NCBI GenBank assembly: GCA_040218145.1
Contig: JAVJQK010000106.1
Location: 1-62,956 of the forward strand
DNA: 62,956 bases
Reading direction: 5' to 3'
From: Sandaracinaceae bacterium
GTDB lineage: Bacteria > Myxococcota_A > Polyangia > Polyangiales > Sandaracinaceae
Part shown: piece by piece, positions 17,601 through 24,808 of the stretch
How positions within the stretch are numbered: position 1 is the stretch's first letter
Layout of the letters: each line of letters begins with the position of its first letter
Position numbers and translations under genes: made by a program
The notes under the pieces: model-generated
The model's database searches: none
What the model saw: the letters and a program-made list of their open reading frames with translations, nothing else
Told to the model about the DNA's origin: nothing

Positions 17601-19278
17601 CGACGCGGCCGGGCGCGTGATCGAGGAGAGCGGCTTCTCGGAGGAGAAGCGGCACGCGCTTCGGGATCACGACGGCAAGGTGCGCCGCGCGATGCGAGGG
17701 GCCTCGCGCACCGAGGTGAAGCGGGACCGCGCGGCGCGGCCGGTGGAGCTCGAGCACGGCGACGGCACGTTCCAGCGCTTCGCGTGGACGCCGGGCGGCA
17801 AGCTGAGCCGGGCACAGGACGCCGACCGGGTGCTCCAGCTCGCGCACGACGGGGAGGGGCGCCTGGCCGAGGAGCGCGCGGGACAGCACGTCCTGACCTC
17901 CACGTACGATCCGCGCGGCGCGCGCACCGAGCTGGACTCGAGCCTGGGGCTGAAGGTCCGGGTCGAGCGCGATCTCCACGGACGCGCCACGCAGATCATC
18001 GCCACCCAGGGCGACCAGACGCTCGAGCTGCGCTTCGAGCGAGACGCGCTGGGGCGGGAGACCCGGCGGCACCTGCCCGGCGGGCTGTCCCTGCGCTGGC
18101 AGCGCGACGGGCTCGGGCGGCCCACCGAGCGCGGCGTGTTCTTCGGAGACCGCGCGCTCGATTCGATGGACTTCGCCTGGCGTGGCGAGTCGAAGCTCGT
18201 CCGGCGCGCGGGGGCGACGCATCACCACGACGCGCGTGGTCGGCTCGTGCAGGTCGGGCCGCTCTCGCGCGCGCTCGACGAGGTCGGCCGCGTGTTCCGG
18301 GACCCGGCGATGAGCGACCTCCGCTATGAGGGCCTGCGCGTCGTCGAGAGCTACGGGACCGAGTACGGCTACGACGGCGAGGGGCGACGCGTCTCGAAGA
18401 AGAACGCGATGGGCGACGAGACCCGGTACCGCTGGGACGGCGCGGGGCGGCTCGTCTCGGTGTGGCTCTCGGACGACGAGCGCATCGCCTACGACTACGA
18501 CGGCCTCGGTCGACGCGTCGCGCGCCGCCGTGAGAAGCGGGTCGAGATCGAGGGCCTCGACGAGCCGGTCTGGGAGCCAGTGCGCGAGACCGAGTACGTC
18601 TGGGATGGGCTGAGCTTGCTCCACGAGATCGAAGGCGGCGAGGTCGTCAGCTGGATCTGGGAGGAGGGCCGGCTCGTCGGGCGCATCTCCAGCTCGTCCA
18701 CGCACGGCGTCCTGACCGACCCAGCGGGGATCCCCACCGAGCTGACCGACGCGAAGGGCAACGTGGCCTGGAAGGGCGAGATCGACGTCTTCGGCACCGC
18801 CTCGATGGACGTCGAGAACGTCACCTGCCCCTGGCGCTTCGGCGGGCACTACGAAGACCCGGACACGCGGCTCCAGCATTCGTGGCTCCGCGTCTACGAC
18901 CCCGAGGTCGGCAGCTACCTCACCGAGAGCCCCCTCGGCGTGGCCGGCGGCACGGACCTCTACGGCACCGTGAACGACCCCTTCGGTGAAGCGAGCCCGC
19001 TCGGCCTCGGGCGCGGCTACGCGGCCTTCTGTGGGGAGCTGCCGAGCGAGCGGCTCGAGGCGGAGCTGCTCGCGCTCGCCGTCGGTGCGCTCGATCGCGG
19101 CGACGGCGCGGCGGGACCGCCCGAGCGCTTCGACCCCTCCGCGGCGCGGGTGACGCTGCCCGACGCGGAGGCGATCGTCTGGGGGCACTGGGAGCGCTGG
19201 CGGCCTGGACGCCAGCGGCCCCGACCGGCGTCCCGTCTCACCCGACTCCCCGAAACCTGTGGGCTGACGCGCCGATGA
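14689..19278 (+). CDS. DUF2169-RHS repeat fusion, candidate T6SS RHS effector
   Basis: A 1529-residue protein from a GTG that overlaps the previous stop (GTGA). Residues 1 to about 300 are a DUF2169-like domain ('KRLVEWTSSGRPQIGRPEPFESIQLSYTNAYGG'). From about 430 there is a DUF6531/RHS entry ('PVPFAFRRFYSSS..W'), then tandem YD/RHS repeats to about 1370. The RHS core closes with 'FGGHYEDPDTRLQHSWLRVYDPEVGSYLTESP' and 'NDPFGEASPLGL'. The repeats would form a cocoon that encloses a C-terminal toxin. Only about 85 residues follow, with no recognisable toxin fold, so the C-terminus may be a novel small toxin or a remnant. Base composition changes inside the gene near 15530. Confidence 0.88.
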   Translation: MSATPPQGVVRLAPEGNDRGAFGVTKTVFDLTTSSPRAEAAVLVGDLSDENADPRWPAGSDYWPHKPNADVVVRGQAFGQGGQRIERRTVSVRVGNARKRVEVFGKRLVEWTSSGRPQIGRPEPFESIQLSYTNAYGGHDSRVPLPEPLGFWDAIRIEGDPPGVYPRNQSGKGYLVIDSPIAGIELPNLEDPQRLLTADSLIVGDPALWYQQPLPWFLDWHYPAMFPRAHYLGARPWFQVPTEERLEEVRRGFVPERWREISGDLEIWKPIPPVYYQEASLGMTFSDLREGTPIEVVGMHPERERMTFAIPRFPKMEIEVEGDRQQVEAKILHVVITPHEEKVEITWAGIREDMPRAFFPGIHGDIPITLWVDGHPIPFETPEPIYQKIKKAEAEGKLDVRPQRRRPGEPGYVEIMGALLPEDRPRRERDQTAHADAVGLGDVDPVAGRLLLKETDWELAGPVPFAFRRFYSSSMAWRAGALGLGWTHCLEQAVWEQDGWILYRMEDGREIGVPVPGGELGIGASVHHPNVGVTVLRVASDAFEVRTDEGRRYAFTKIAESVSVGAPKARLSRIWGPDGGALDVRYDTHGRLDRLILPGGRHVRFEHDERGRLTRVFAPTRDGGDLVVAARYEIDVSGQLREAVDGRNRAATYRYQARLLTEQKLPNGLVRRFTYDGQGARARCVGERWGEDDKEREYLWSEDERVVGIVDARGSSFSARVTPTFQIDRVLDRFANETTRVYDETSGLLASQTTKNGETTYLYDAAYHLADVSAPDAGSLGLEHDALGRLVKETDADGHALKRSWDHLGRLSAAVDREGASVIYDYDGEGPLRSLLLPGETRLAIERDPQSQAIASITSSAGTRYAARDALGRPVDVTDELGQITTVRYAPDGRVSDLMLPEGVRRTLESDTEGRVTRLHDGAEDVHLVRDDFGRLTQVARGEVGARLHHDAEGRVKMVESEAFDFWELVRDAAGRVIEESGFSEEKRHALRDHDGKVRRAMRGASRTEVKRDRAARPVELEHGDGTFQRFAWTPGGKLSRAQDADRVLQLAHDGEGRLAEERAGQHVLTSTYDPRGARTELDSSLGLKVRVERDLHGRATQIIATQGDQTLELRFERDALGRETRRHLPGGLSLRWQRDGLGRPTERGVFFGDRALDSMDFAWRGESKLVRRAGATHHHDARGRLVQVGPLSRALDEVGRVFRDPAMSDLRYEGLRVVESYGTEYGYDGEGRRVSKKNAMGDETRYRWDGAGRLVSVWLSDDERIAYDYDGLGRRVARRREKRVEIEGLDEPVWEPVRETEYVWDGLSLLHEIEGGEVVSWIWEEGRLVGRISSSSTHGVLTDPAGIPTELTDAKGNVAWKGEIDVFGTASMDVENVTCPWRFGGHYEDPDTRLQHSWLRVYDPEVGSYLTESPLGVAGGTDLYGTVNDPFGEASPLGLGRGYAAFCGELPSERLEAELLALAVGALDRGDGAAGPPERFDPSAARVTLPDAEAIVWGHWERWRPGRQRPRPASRLTRLPETCGLTRR

Positions 19279-19291
19279 CGCGCGCATCACG

Positions 19292-19921
19292 ATGGAGCAC
19301 CCGATGAAGAACGACGCACGAGAGCCCGCCGAGAACACCGCCGAGACGGTCGAGAAGAGCCCGCTCGACGAGATGCTCGAGAGCGCCAACGCGCCCGCGC
19401 CGCAGCGCATCCTGAAGCCCGCGGGCGCCACCGAGAGCCTGGTGGGTGAGGTCGTCGACGACCGGCATCCGTCGCTGCGCGGCCGCGTGCGCGTGCGCTG
19501 GCAGGACCTCGAAGGGCAGACCTTCGAGAAGTGGCTGCCGACGCTGCAGAGCTTGCCCGTGCGGGTCCGCGACCGGGTGCTGATGACGCGCGCCACGAAC
19601 TGGCCCGAGTACGTCGTCACGGGGGTGATCGACGGCTTCGCCGCTCGCCCCGAGGCGCCGCGGGAGACGAGGGCGGCGCTCGAGCTGAAGCGCGACGAGG
19701 CGGTGCGCATCCAGACGGCGGGCGGCGAGGATCTGATCGAGGTCTTCGAGGAGGAGGGCAAGCCGGTGATCCGGATCCTCACCGACGACGTCGACCTCGA
19801 TCTGCCGGGCAAGATGCGCGTGCGTGCGCAGTCGATCGAGCTCGAGGCGAAGCGCGGTCAGGCGCGGATCAAGGCGAGCGACGACGTCGTCGTCAACGGC
19901 GAGACGATCCACCTCAACTGA
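19292..19921 (+). CDS. DUF6484 domain protein (T6SS island)
   Basis: A 209-residue protein with two possible ATGs (19292 or 19304). The central part ('ATESLVGEVVDDRHPSLRGRVRVRW', then 'WLPTLQSLPVRVRDRVLMTRATNWPEYVVTGVIDGF') is the DUF6484 beta-barrel pattern, an OB-like fold reminiscent of the VgrG gp5 barrel. The C-terminal third is short beta strands ('VRIQTAGGEDLIEVFEE', 'VRAQSIELEAKRGQARIKA'), as in the needle part of VgrG. It starts 13 bases after the RHS gene and may be a spike-accessory or cargo-linked protein. There is no separate immunity-like gene beyond this. The next gene is convergent 3 bases away. Confidence 0.75.
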   Translation: MEHPMKNDAREPAENTAETVEKSPLDEMLESANAPAPQRILKPAGATESLVGEVVDDRHPSLRGRVRVRWQDLEGQTFEKWLPTLQSLPVRVRDRVLMTRATNWPEYVVTGVIDGFAARPEAPRETRAALELKRDEAVRIQTAGGEDLIEVFEEEGKPVIRILTDDVDLDLPGKMRVRAQSIELEAKRGQARIKASDDVVVNGETIHLN

Positions 19922-19924
19922 GCG

Positions 19925-21661
19925 TCAGCGCGCCGGAAGGTCGGCGTAGCAGACCACGCGGCGGTAGAGCTCGAGGTCGAAGGCCTCGGGCCAGTCGCCG
20001 ATGCGGCGCGACCAGAGGACCCGCGAGCCGTCCGCGCTCGCGACCGGCAGCTCGTCGGTCAGGCCGTTCTTCGTCAGCGTGGTGATGCTCGCGTCCGCCG
20101 GGTCGACGAGCAGGATCTCCCAGTCCCCCGGCGCGTCACCGTCCACCGAGTGGCGCGCGCCTCCGAGGAGGCGGCCGTCGGGGAGGCTGGACACGTCGCC
20201 GAGGCAGATGGGCAGCGGCTCGGGCTCGGAGAGCGTGCGCTCGGCGAGATCGAAGCGACGCACGCTGCACTGACGCCCCTCGCGCACCATGATGTCGAGT
20301 CGATCGCCGTGCTGGTCGAGCATCGTCACGCGGCCCTCGAGCGGGATGCGCAGGTCGCCCGGGTCCGCGTCGAGGCCGATCACGGCCAGCTCCGCCGAGC
20401 CGAGCACGCCCACCACGCGCGTCTCGCCGTCGGGGAAGTCGGCCAGGCGCGCGTCGTCGAAGGTCGGCATCACCACGGGCTGGCCCTCGCCGAGGAGGGC
20501 CCAGCCCTCGCGGCGACGGTAGACGAGGGCGTGTCGACGGTCGGCGGAGGGCTCCTTGCGGAGCACGCGCTCGTTCGCCTCGAGCAGCCAGCGCCCGGGC
20601 CACTCACCCGTCGCAGGATCGAGGGTGACCACGGCCGGCGTGCCGTCCGCGAAGAACGCGGCCGACAGCGCGCTGCCGTCCGCGCGCATCGTCGCGAGGC
20701 TGTAGAAGTGCCCCACCCTGAGCAGCGCGCGCGGCGCGCCTTCGCCGGACAGCGGGACCGCGTAGACGCCCTCGGGGGGCTCGGTCCAGCGCAGGCGGCC
20801 CGTGTCGAGGTGCTCGACGATGGGCTCGCGGTAGTGCTCGTGCACGTACGCGGTCTGCCCGTCCGGGCTGATGCCCACGCTGCTCCACGGCCGGCACGGG
20901 TCGCCGAGGCAGGTGACGCCCTCCTCGGTGGCCGCGACGTCGAGCATCTGCTGACGGGCGAGGCGACACTCCTGCGCGAACGACTCGATCCGCTCGGCGC
21001 GGCGCTCGACCATCGCCTCCTTCTCGCGCAGCGCGACGACGTACTGCATGCGGTCCATCGCGAGGTCCTCGCCGTCGACGATCTCGCGCACCGCGGCGGT
21101 GCGGTAGAGCGCGTCGATGGTGTCGAGCGCCACGGTGTCGAGCCACGTGTCCTGCACCGCGCTGGCGATCTCGAGCGCGCTGACCCCCTCGAACGCGAAC
21201 TCGCTCGCGTGCGAGATCGGCTCGCCCTCCGCGGGGACGACCACCGCCTCGAGGTGGGGCCGGTAGAGGCGCTGGCCGTCGAGCACCCCGGCGCGCTCGT
21301 CACCCACGCCGAAGCGCAGGATGACCGCGCTGGCCGCCTCCGCCGCCGTCGCGCGGGCGCGCGCCTCGGCGATCGCGGCGTCACCCTCCGAGCTCAGCGG
21401 CGCGTCGTCCTCGACCACGTCGAAGCCGTGATCCTCGAGCTTGCGCCCGAAGGCGCGCGCGAAGGGCTCGTCGAAGTGCTGGTGCACCTCGCCCGCGCGC
21501 ATCACGACCACGCGCGTGGGGTCGCGGTGCGGCTCGCTCGTCAACCACCAGAACGCCGCGCCGCCGCCGCCGAGCAGGAGCACGACCAGCCCCACACCCA
21601 GCATCGCCTTGCCCGCGCCCGCCCCTCGGATCGCCGCCGCCTCGTCGAGATCGTCCGTCAT
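19925..21661 (-). CDS. Membrane-anchored beta-propeller-like protein (TolB/WD40-type), function unknown
   Basis: 578 residues from ATG (MTDDLDEAAA). One N-terminal transmembrane helix (about residues 18-40, 'AMLGVGLVVLLLGGGGAAFWWL') is followed by an alpha/beta segment and then a C-terminal half made of repeated strand blocks. These include 'VGISPDGQTAYVHEHYREPIVEHLDTGRLRW', 'ADGSALSAAFFADGTPAVVTLDPATG' and 'VASADGSRVLWSRRIGDWPEAFDLELYR', consistent with a beta-propeller. It is probably envelope-facing. It is convergent with the T6SS island and not obviously part of it. No catalytic motif is seen. Confidence 0.65.
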   Translation of the reverse strand: MTDDLDEAAAIRGAGAGKAMLGVGLVVLLLGGGGAAFWWLTSEPHRDPTRVVVMRAGEVHQHFDEPFARAFGRKLEDHGFDVVEDDAPLSSEGDAAIAEARARATAAEAASAVILRFGVGDERAGVLDGQRLYRPHLEAVVVPAEGEPISHASEFAFEGVSALEIASAVQDTWLDTVALDTIDALYRTAAVREIVDGEDLAMDRMQYVVALREKEAMVERRAERIESFAQECRLARQQMLDVAATEEGVTCLGDPCRPWSSVGISPDGQTAYVHEHYREPIVEHLDTGRLRWTEPPEGVYAVPLSGEGAPRALLRVGHFYSLATMRADGSALSAAFFADGTPAVVTLDPATGEWPGRWLLEANERVLRKEPSADRRHALVYRRREGWALLGEGQPVVMPTFDDARLADFPDGETRVVGVLGSAELAVIGLDADPGDLRIPLEGRVTMLDQHGDRLDIMVREGRQCSVRRFDLAERTLSEPEPLPICLGDVSSLPDGRLLGGARHSVDGDAPGDWEILLVDPADASITTLTKNGLTDELPVASADGSRVLWSRRIGDWPEAFDLELYRRVVCYADLPAR

Positions 21662-21742
21662 CGCCCCTCCCAAGGGGCCGCAGATAGCACGTGATCCGAG
21701 GCCGTGCAGCTCGCCCCTGCCGGAAACGATGGTTTCGATTCT

Positions 21743-22903
21743 CTACCAGCGCAGGATCGCGCCCACGGGCCCGGCGAAGGGCACGTGCAGGTCATCGACG
21801 ACGTGGATGGTCCCGCCCTTGGCCAGCGAATCGGCCGCGGCGCGGTCGCAGAGGTCGGTGTGCACCTCACCGTCGCGGAGCGCGTCTCCGGTGCGGACCT
21901 CGCGGCGCCGCTCGTCGAGCACGCCCGCGCACTCCCCGCCGCGCCGGACGAAGAGGGTGTCGACCCGGCCGTCCCAGGCGGCCAGCACCACCTCGTCCAG
22001 CCGCTCGGCGGTGAGACCCGTCCCTCTCGCGTCACGGAAGCGCTCGAGGTCGCGCGTCAGACGCTGCTGGAAGAGAGGCTCCACCACCGGCCAGGCGCGC
22101 GCATGGATCTCGTCGAGCTCGGCGTGGTCGAAGCTCCCGTGCACGAACGCGTCGCAGACGCGGGGGAGGCGCGTGATCCGTCGGAAGATGCCCTCGACGT
22201 TCTCGGTGCTCATCAGCACGATGGGCGCGTCGCGGTGCGGGATGGCCTCCCAGAGGGCGGCGTCGATGGCGCGGAGGTACTTCTCGATGTCGACGTCGCG
22301 GTCATCGGTGCCGCCGCCCTGCGCGTGATACATGGGCGCGTCGTGACGGGGAGAGCCCAGCGACGGGGTCGTCGGGTGGTACTGCAGGTGCTGCTCCTCG
22401 ATGTCCCAGCCGGCCGCGTCCTCGAGCCGCGCGGGGGCGTCCTCGGGCAGCGGGAGCTCGCGCGCCGCGTGACGGTCACAGCTGAAGAGCCGCGTGCCGT
22501 GCAGGGTGAGGCTGACGGCGTAGAAGTGCGCGCTGCTCGAGGCGAGGGGGAGCAGGGTCTCGACGTGAGGGCGCGCGTCGACCACCGCGCGTGGCTCGAT
22601 CTCGTTCGGCAGGTGCCAGCGCTCGACGCGCTGAGGGCTCGCGAGGACGACCAGCCCACGCGCGCCAGCGCGGAAGATCTCGCGGTCGCCGAGGATCTCC
22701 TCGAGCTCCTCGACGATGACGCGGGCCTCGCCGTTGAGGTCCGCCCGCGCCTCCAGCTGCGAGCGCGCGTCCTCGATCAGTCGGCGAAACGCCAACTGGT
22801 CTTGCTTGGCGAAGGGGCCGCCGCCGTGAAGCGGGGTCGAGAGGGTGACCCAGGGTCCGTCGTCGGACGTCACGAGGTCTTCCAGCTTGGCTCTACTCAA
22901 CAT
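21743..22903 (-). CDS. baeRF-family protein (bacterial archaeo-eukaryotic release factor-like)
   Basis: About 386 residues from 'MLSRAKLEDLVTSDDGPWVTLSTPLHGGG'; ATGs at 22912 and 22927 in the same frame are alternatives. Supporting features are the N-terminal 'VTLSTPLH' strand, 'RAGARGLVVLASPQRVERWHLP' and the central helical domain with 'IVLMSTENVEGIFRRI'. The C-terminal 'GRVDTLFVRRGGECAGVLDE...LCDRAAADSLAKGGTIHVVDD' is also typical of baeRF families related to eukaryotic eRF1/Pelota. These proteins are thought to act on stalled ribosomes or as ribosome-associated factors. No GGQ motif is obvious. It stands between two unrelated genes. Confidence 0.7.
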   Translation of the reverse strand: MLSRAKLEDLVTSDDGPWVTLSTPLHGGGPFAKQDQLAFRRLIEDARSQLEARADLNGEARVIVEELEEILGDREIFRAGARGLVVLASPQRVERWHLPNEIEPRAVVDARPHVETLLPLASSSAHFYAVSLTLHGTRLFSCDRHAARELPLPEDAPARLEDAAGWDIEEQHLQYHPTTPSLGSPRHDAPMYHAQGGGTDDRDVDIEKYLRAIDAALWEAIPHRDAPIVLMSTENVEGIFRRITRLPRVCDAFVHGSFDHAELDEIHARAWPVVEPLFQQRLTRDLERFRDARGTGLTAERLDEVVLAAWDGRVDTLFVRRGGECAGVLDERRREVRTGDALRDGEVHTDLCDRAAADSLAKGGTIHVVDDLHVPFAGPVGAILRW

Positions 22904-23028
22904 GGTGAACATGCCCCGATAGGGCATCACCTCGTGTGCCAAGCCGAGCGCGCCGGCCTGAGCGGGCTCTCTGGCCGCACCGTGGGGTGGGCTTTCGTGG
23001 CGTCGTGGCAGCACGCCCCGGGTCTCAC

Positions 23029-23601
23029 ATGTCGCTCGATCCCGGCCCTGGAAACGTGTTAGCTGGCGCGGTGGACGACGATCGCTTCTGGGCGCTCATC
23101 GACGAGGCCGTGCGCGCGAGCGAGTCGGCGGCGGAGCGTTTCGCGGCGAGGGCGGACGCGCTGGAGGACGGCCTGTCCCGGTGCACGGCCGAGGAGGTCA
23201 TCGGCTTCGCAGAGCGCTTCGAAGCCTGCCAGGCGCGCGCCTACCGCTGGGACCTCTGGGCGGCGGCCCACATCCTCGGCGGCGGCTGCTCGGACGACGG
23301 CTTCATCGACTTCCGGTCGTGGCTGATCTCCCTCGGGCGCGCGCGCTTCGAGGCCGCGCTCGCGGACGCGGAGTCCCTGGCCACGCTCGAGTTCGGCGTG
23401 GGGGGCGAAGACGACGCCTTCTTCGAGGAGTTCGGCGTCATCGCCGAGCAGGTCTACGAGGACCTCACGGGCGACGATCTCCCCGAGCTGGCGGCGATGC
23501 AGCTCCAGCCCGCCGCGCCGAGCGGTGAGCCCTGGCGCACCGAAGAGGAGATCGCCGCGCGCCTCCCGAAGCTCTGGGCGACCTACGGTCGGGCAACGTA
23601 G
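23029..23601 (+). CDS. DUF4240 domain protein
   Basis: About 190 residues from ATG 23029; translation could also begin at the Val of 'VDDDRFWALIDEA', which is where family members normally start. The 'DDDRFWALIDEAVRASE' opening, 'YRWDLWAAAHILGGGCSDDGFIDFRSWLISLGR' and 'YEDLTGDDLPEL' are typical of DUF4240, small helical proteins of unknown function often near WGR-like or immunity genes. It is soluble, acidic, and lacks a signal sequence. The bidirectional terminator follows at 23639-23662. Confidence 0.8.
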   Translation: MSLDPGPGNVLAGAVDDDRFWALIDEAVRASESAAERFAARADALEDGLSRCTAEEVIGFAERFEACQARAYRWDLWAAAHILGGGCSDDGFIDFRSWLISLGRARFEAALADAESLATLEFGVGGEDDAFFEEFGVIAEQVYEDLTGDDLPELAAMQLQPAAPSGEPWRTEEEIAARLPKLWATYGRAT

Positions 23602-23638
23602 GAGCGCGCCCGCCAGCACCAGCGGCCAGAAACACGAA

Positions 23639-23662
23639 CGCCGCGCTCCGAGGAGCGCGGCG
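23639..23662. terminator. Perfect GC-rich hairpin, likely bidirectional terminator
   Basis: An 11-bp perfect stem (cgccgcgctcc / ggagcgcggcg) around a 2-base centre. It is flanked by an AAACAC on the left and a GTGTTT on the right that also pair, giving a T-rich tail in each direction. It lies between the end of the DUF4240 gene (plus) and the 3' end of tRNA-Phe (minus), so it can terminate both. Confidence 0.75.
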
Positions 23663-23689
23663 CAGTGTTTGTCACACTCGGTAGTGGAG

Positions 23690-23762
23690 TGCCCAGAGAC
23701 AGAATCGAACTGCCGACACGGGCATTTTCAATGCCCTGCTCTACCAACTGAGCTATCTGGGC
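23690..23762 (-). tRNA. trnF: tRNA-Phe (GAA)
   Basis: Reading the minus strand: acceptor GCCCAGA, D-arm 'TAGCTCAGTTGGTAGAGCA', anticodon stem-loop with loop TTGAAAA (anticodon GAA, purine 37), a TTCGATTC T-loop and the pairing acceptor TCTGGGC with discriminator A. Length is 73 nt. CCA is not encoded (the next bases are CTC). The terminator hairpin lies 27 bases downstream. Confidence 0.97.
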
Positions 23763-23816
23763 GTCGGGAGCGGCGAAGTTAGCCGAGCGGCGTCGGCTGT
23801 CAAGAGAGATTCTGGC

Positions 23817-24596
23817 TCAGACCCGAAGCTGGCCGCTGAGCACGGTGATGGCGCGGCCGTACAGGCGCACCCGGTCTCCGGTCACCTCGACCTCCAGATC
23901 GCCGCCGCGAGCGCTCGCCTGGTGCGCGCGGAGCCGAGCGCGGCCCAGCCGTTCGCTCCAGTACGGGCCGAGCGCGCAATGGGCGCTGCCGGTGACCGGG
24001 TCCTCGTCCACGCCCGCGGCCGGCGCGAAGAAGCGGCTGACGAAGTCGTGGCTGCTCCCCTCCGCGGTCACGATCACGCCGCGCGCGTCCACGCGGGACA
24101 GGGCACGCAGGTCGGGCCGGAGCGCGCGCACCGCGGCCTCGTCGGGGAGCCGCACGAGGAGGTCGAAGCGGCTGCGGCAGACCTCTGTGGCGTCGACGCC
24201 GAGGGCCTCGAAGAGGCCGGCGGGCGGCTCGGACGGGCGAGGCGGCGTGGCGGGGAAGTCGAGCACGATCTGCGCGCCGTCGCGTTCGGCCTGCAGCACG
24301 CCGCTCCGGGTGTGGAAGCGGATCGTCCCCCCGGCGCGGCCGCTCTCCCAGAGCACATGGGCGCTCGCGAGCGTGGCGTGACCGCACAGGTCGACCTCGG
24401 TGCTCGGCGTCATCCAACGCAGCCGGAAGCCGTCCGCCTCGGGCCACAGGAACGCGGTCTCCGAGAGGTTCATCTCCGCCGCGACGCGCTGGAGCCACGC
24501 GTCGTCCTTCGATGTGTCGGGGAAGCAGACCGCGGCCGGGTTCCCGGTGAACGGCGCGCTCGCGAACGCGTCGACCTGATGGATCTCGATGGGCAT
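23817..24596 (-). CDS. PhzF family isomerase/epimerase
   Basis: A 259-residue protein from ATG (MPIEIHQVDAFASAPFTGNPAAV). The PhzF fold signatures are all present: 'FTGNPAAVC', 'MNLSETAFLWPE' containing the catalytic Glu, 'TPSTEVDLCGHATLASAHVL', and in the second half 'GVDEDPVTGSAHCALGPYW'. PhzF enzymes perform allylic isomerisation in phenazine synthesis, but most genomic copies such as this one are orphan members with unknown substrates. There is no phenazine operon here. The upstream 100 bases hold no other gene. Confidence 0.9.
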   Translation of the reverse strand: MPIEIHQVDAFASAPFTGNPAAVCFPDTSKDDAWLQRVAAEMNLSETAFLWPEADGFRLRWMTPSTEVDLCGHATLASAHVLWESGRAGGTIRFHTRSGVLQAERDGAQIVLDFPATPPRPSEPPAGLFEALGVDATEVCRSRFDLLVRLPDEAAVRALRPDLRALSRVDARGVIVTAEGSSHDFVSRFFAPAAGVDEDPVTGSAHCALGPYWSERLGRARLRAHQASARGGDLEVEVTGDRVRLYGRAITVLSGQLRV

Positions 24597-24808
24597 CTCC
24601 GCGAGCCTGCGGCGGAGCGCGATGCGTGGCAACGGACCACGGCCGGGATGACCGGGGTGCCACGGCTGGAGACGGAACCCGAGACGGAGCTGCTCTCGCA
24701 TGACCCTGGAGCGCTCGCGCTGACGATGCCGAACGCCTGGGCCCGCGGAACGAGCCGCTCCGTCCCGGGTTCGAAAGAGAGCTAGGTCCGCGCGCGATCC
24801 CGGCAAAG

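Noticed and set aside
15028-19812. Very long open frame (about 1600 codons) on the minus strand opposite the RHS gene
   Set aside because: Antisense shadow of high-GC third-position bias. The translation is Arg/Pro/Val/Leu-rich without family motifs, while the plus frame shows clear RHS repeats.
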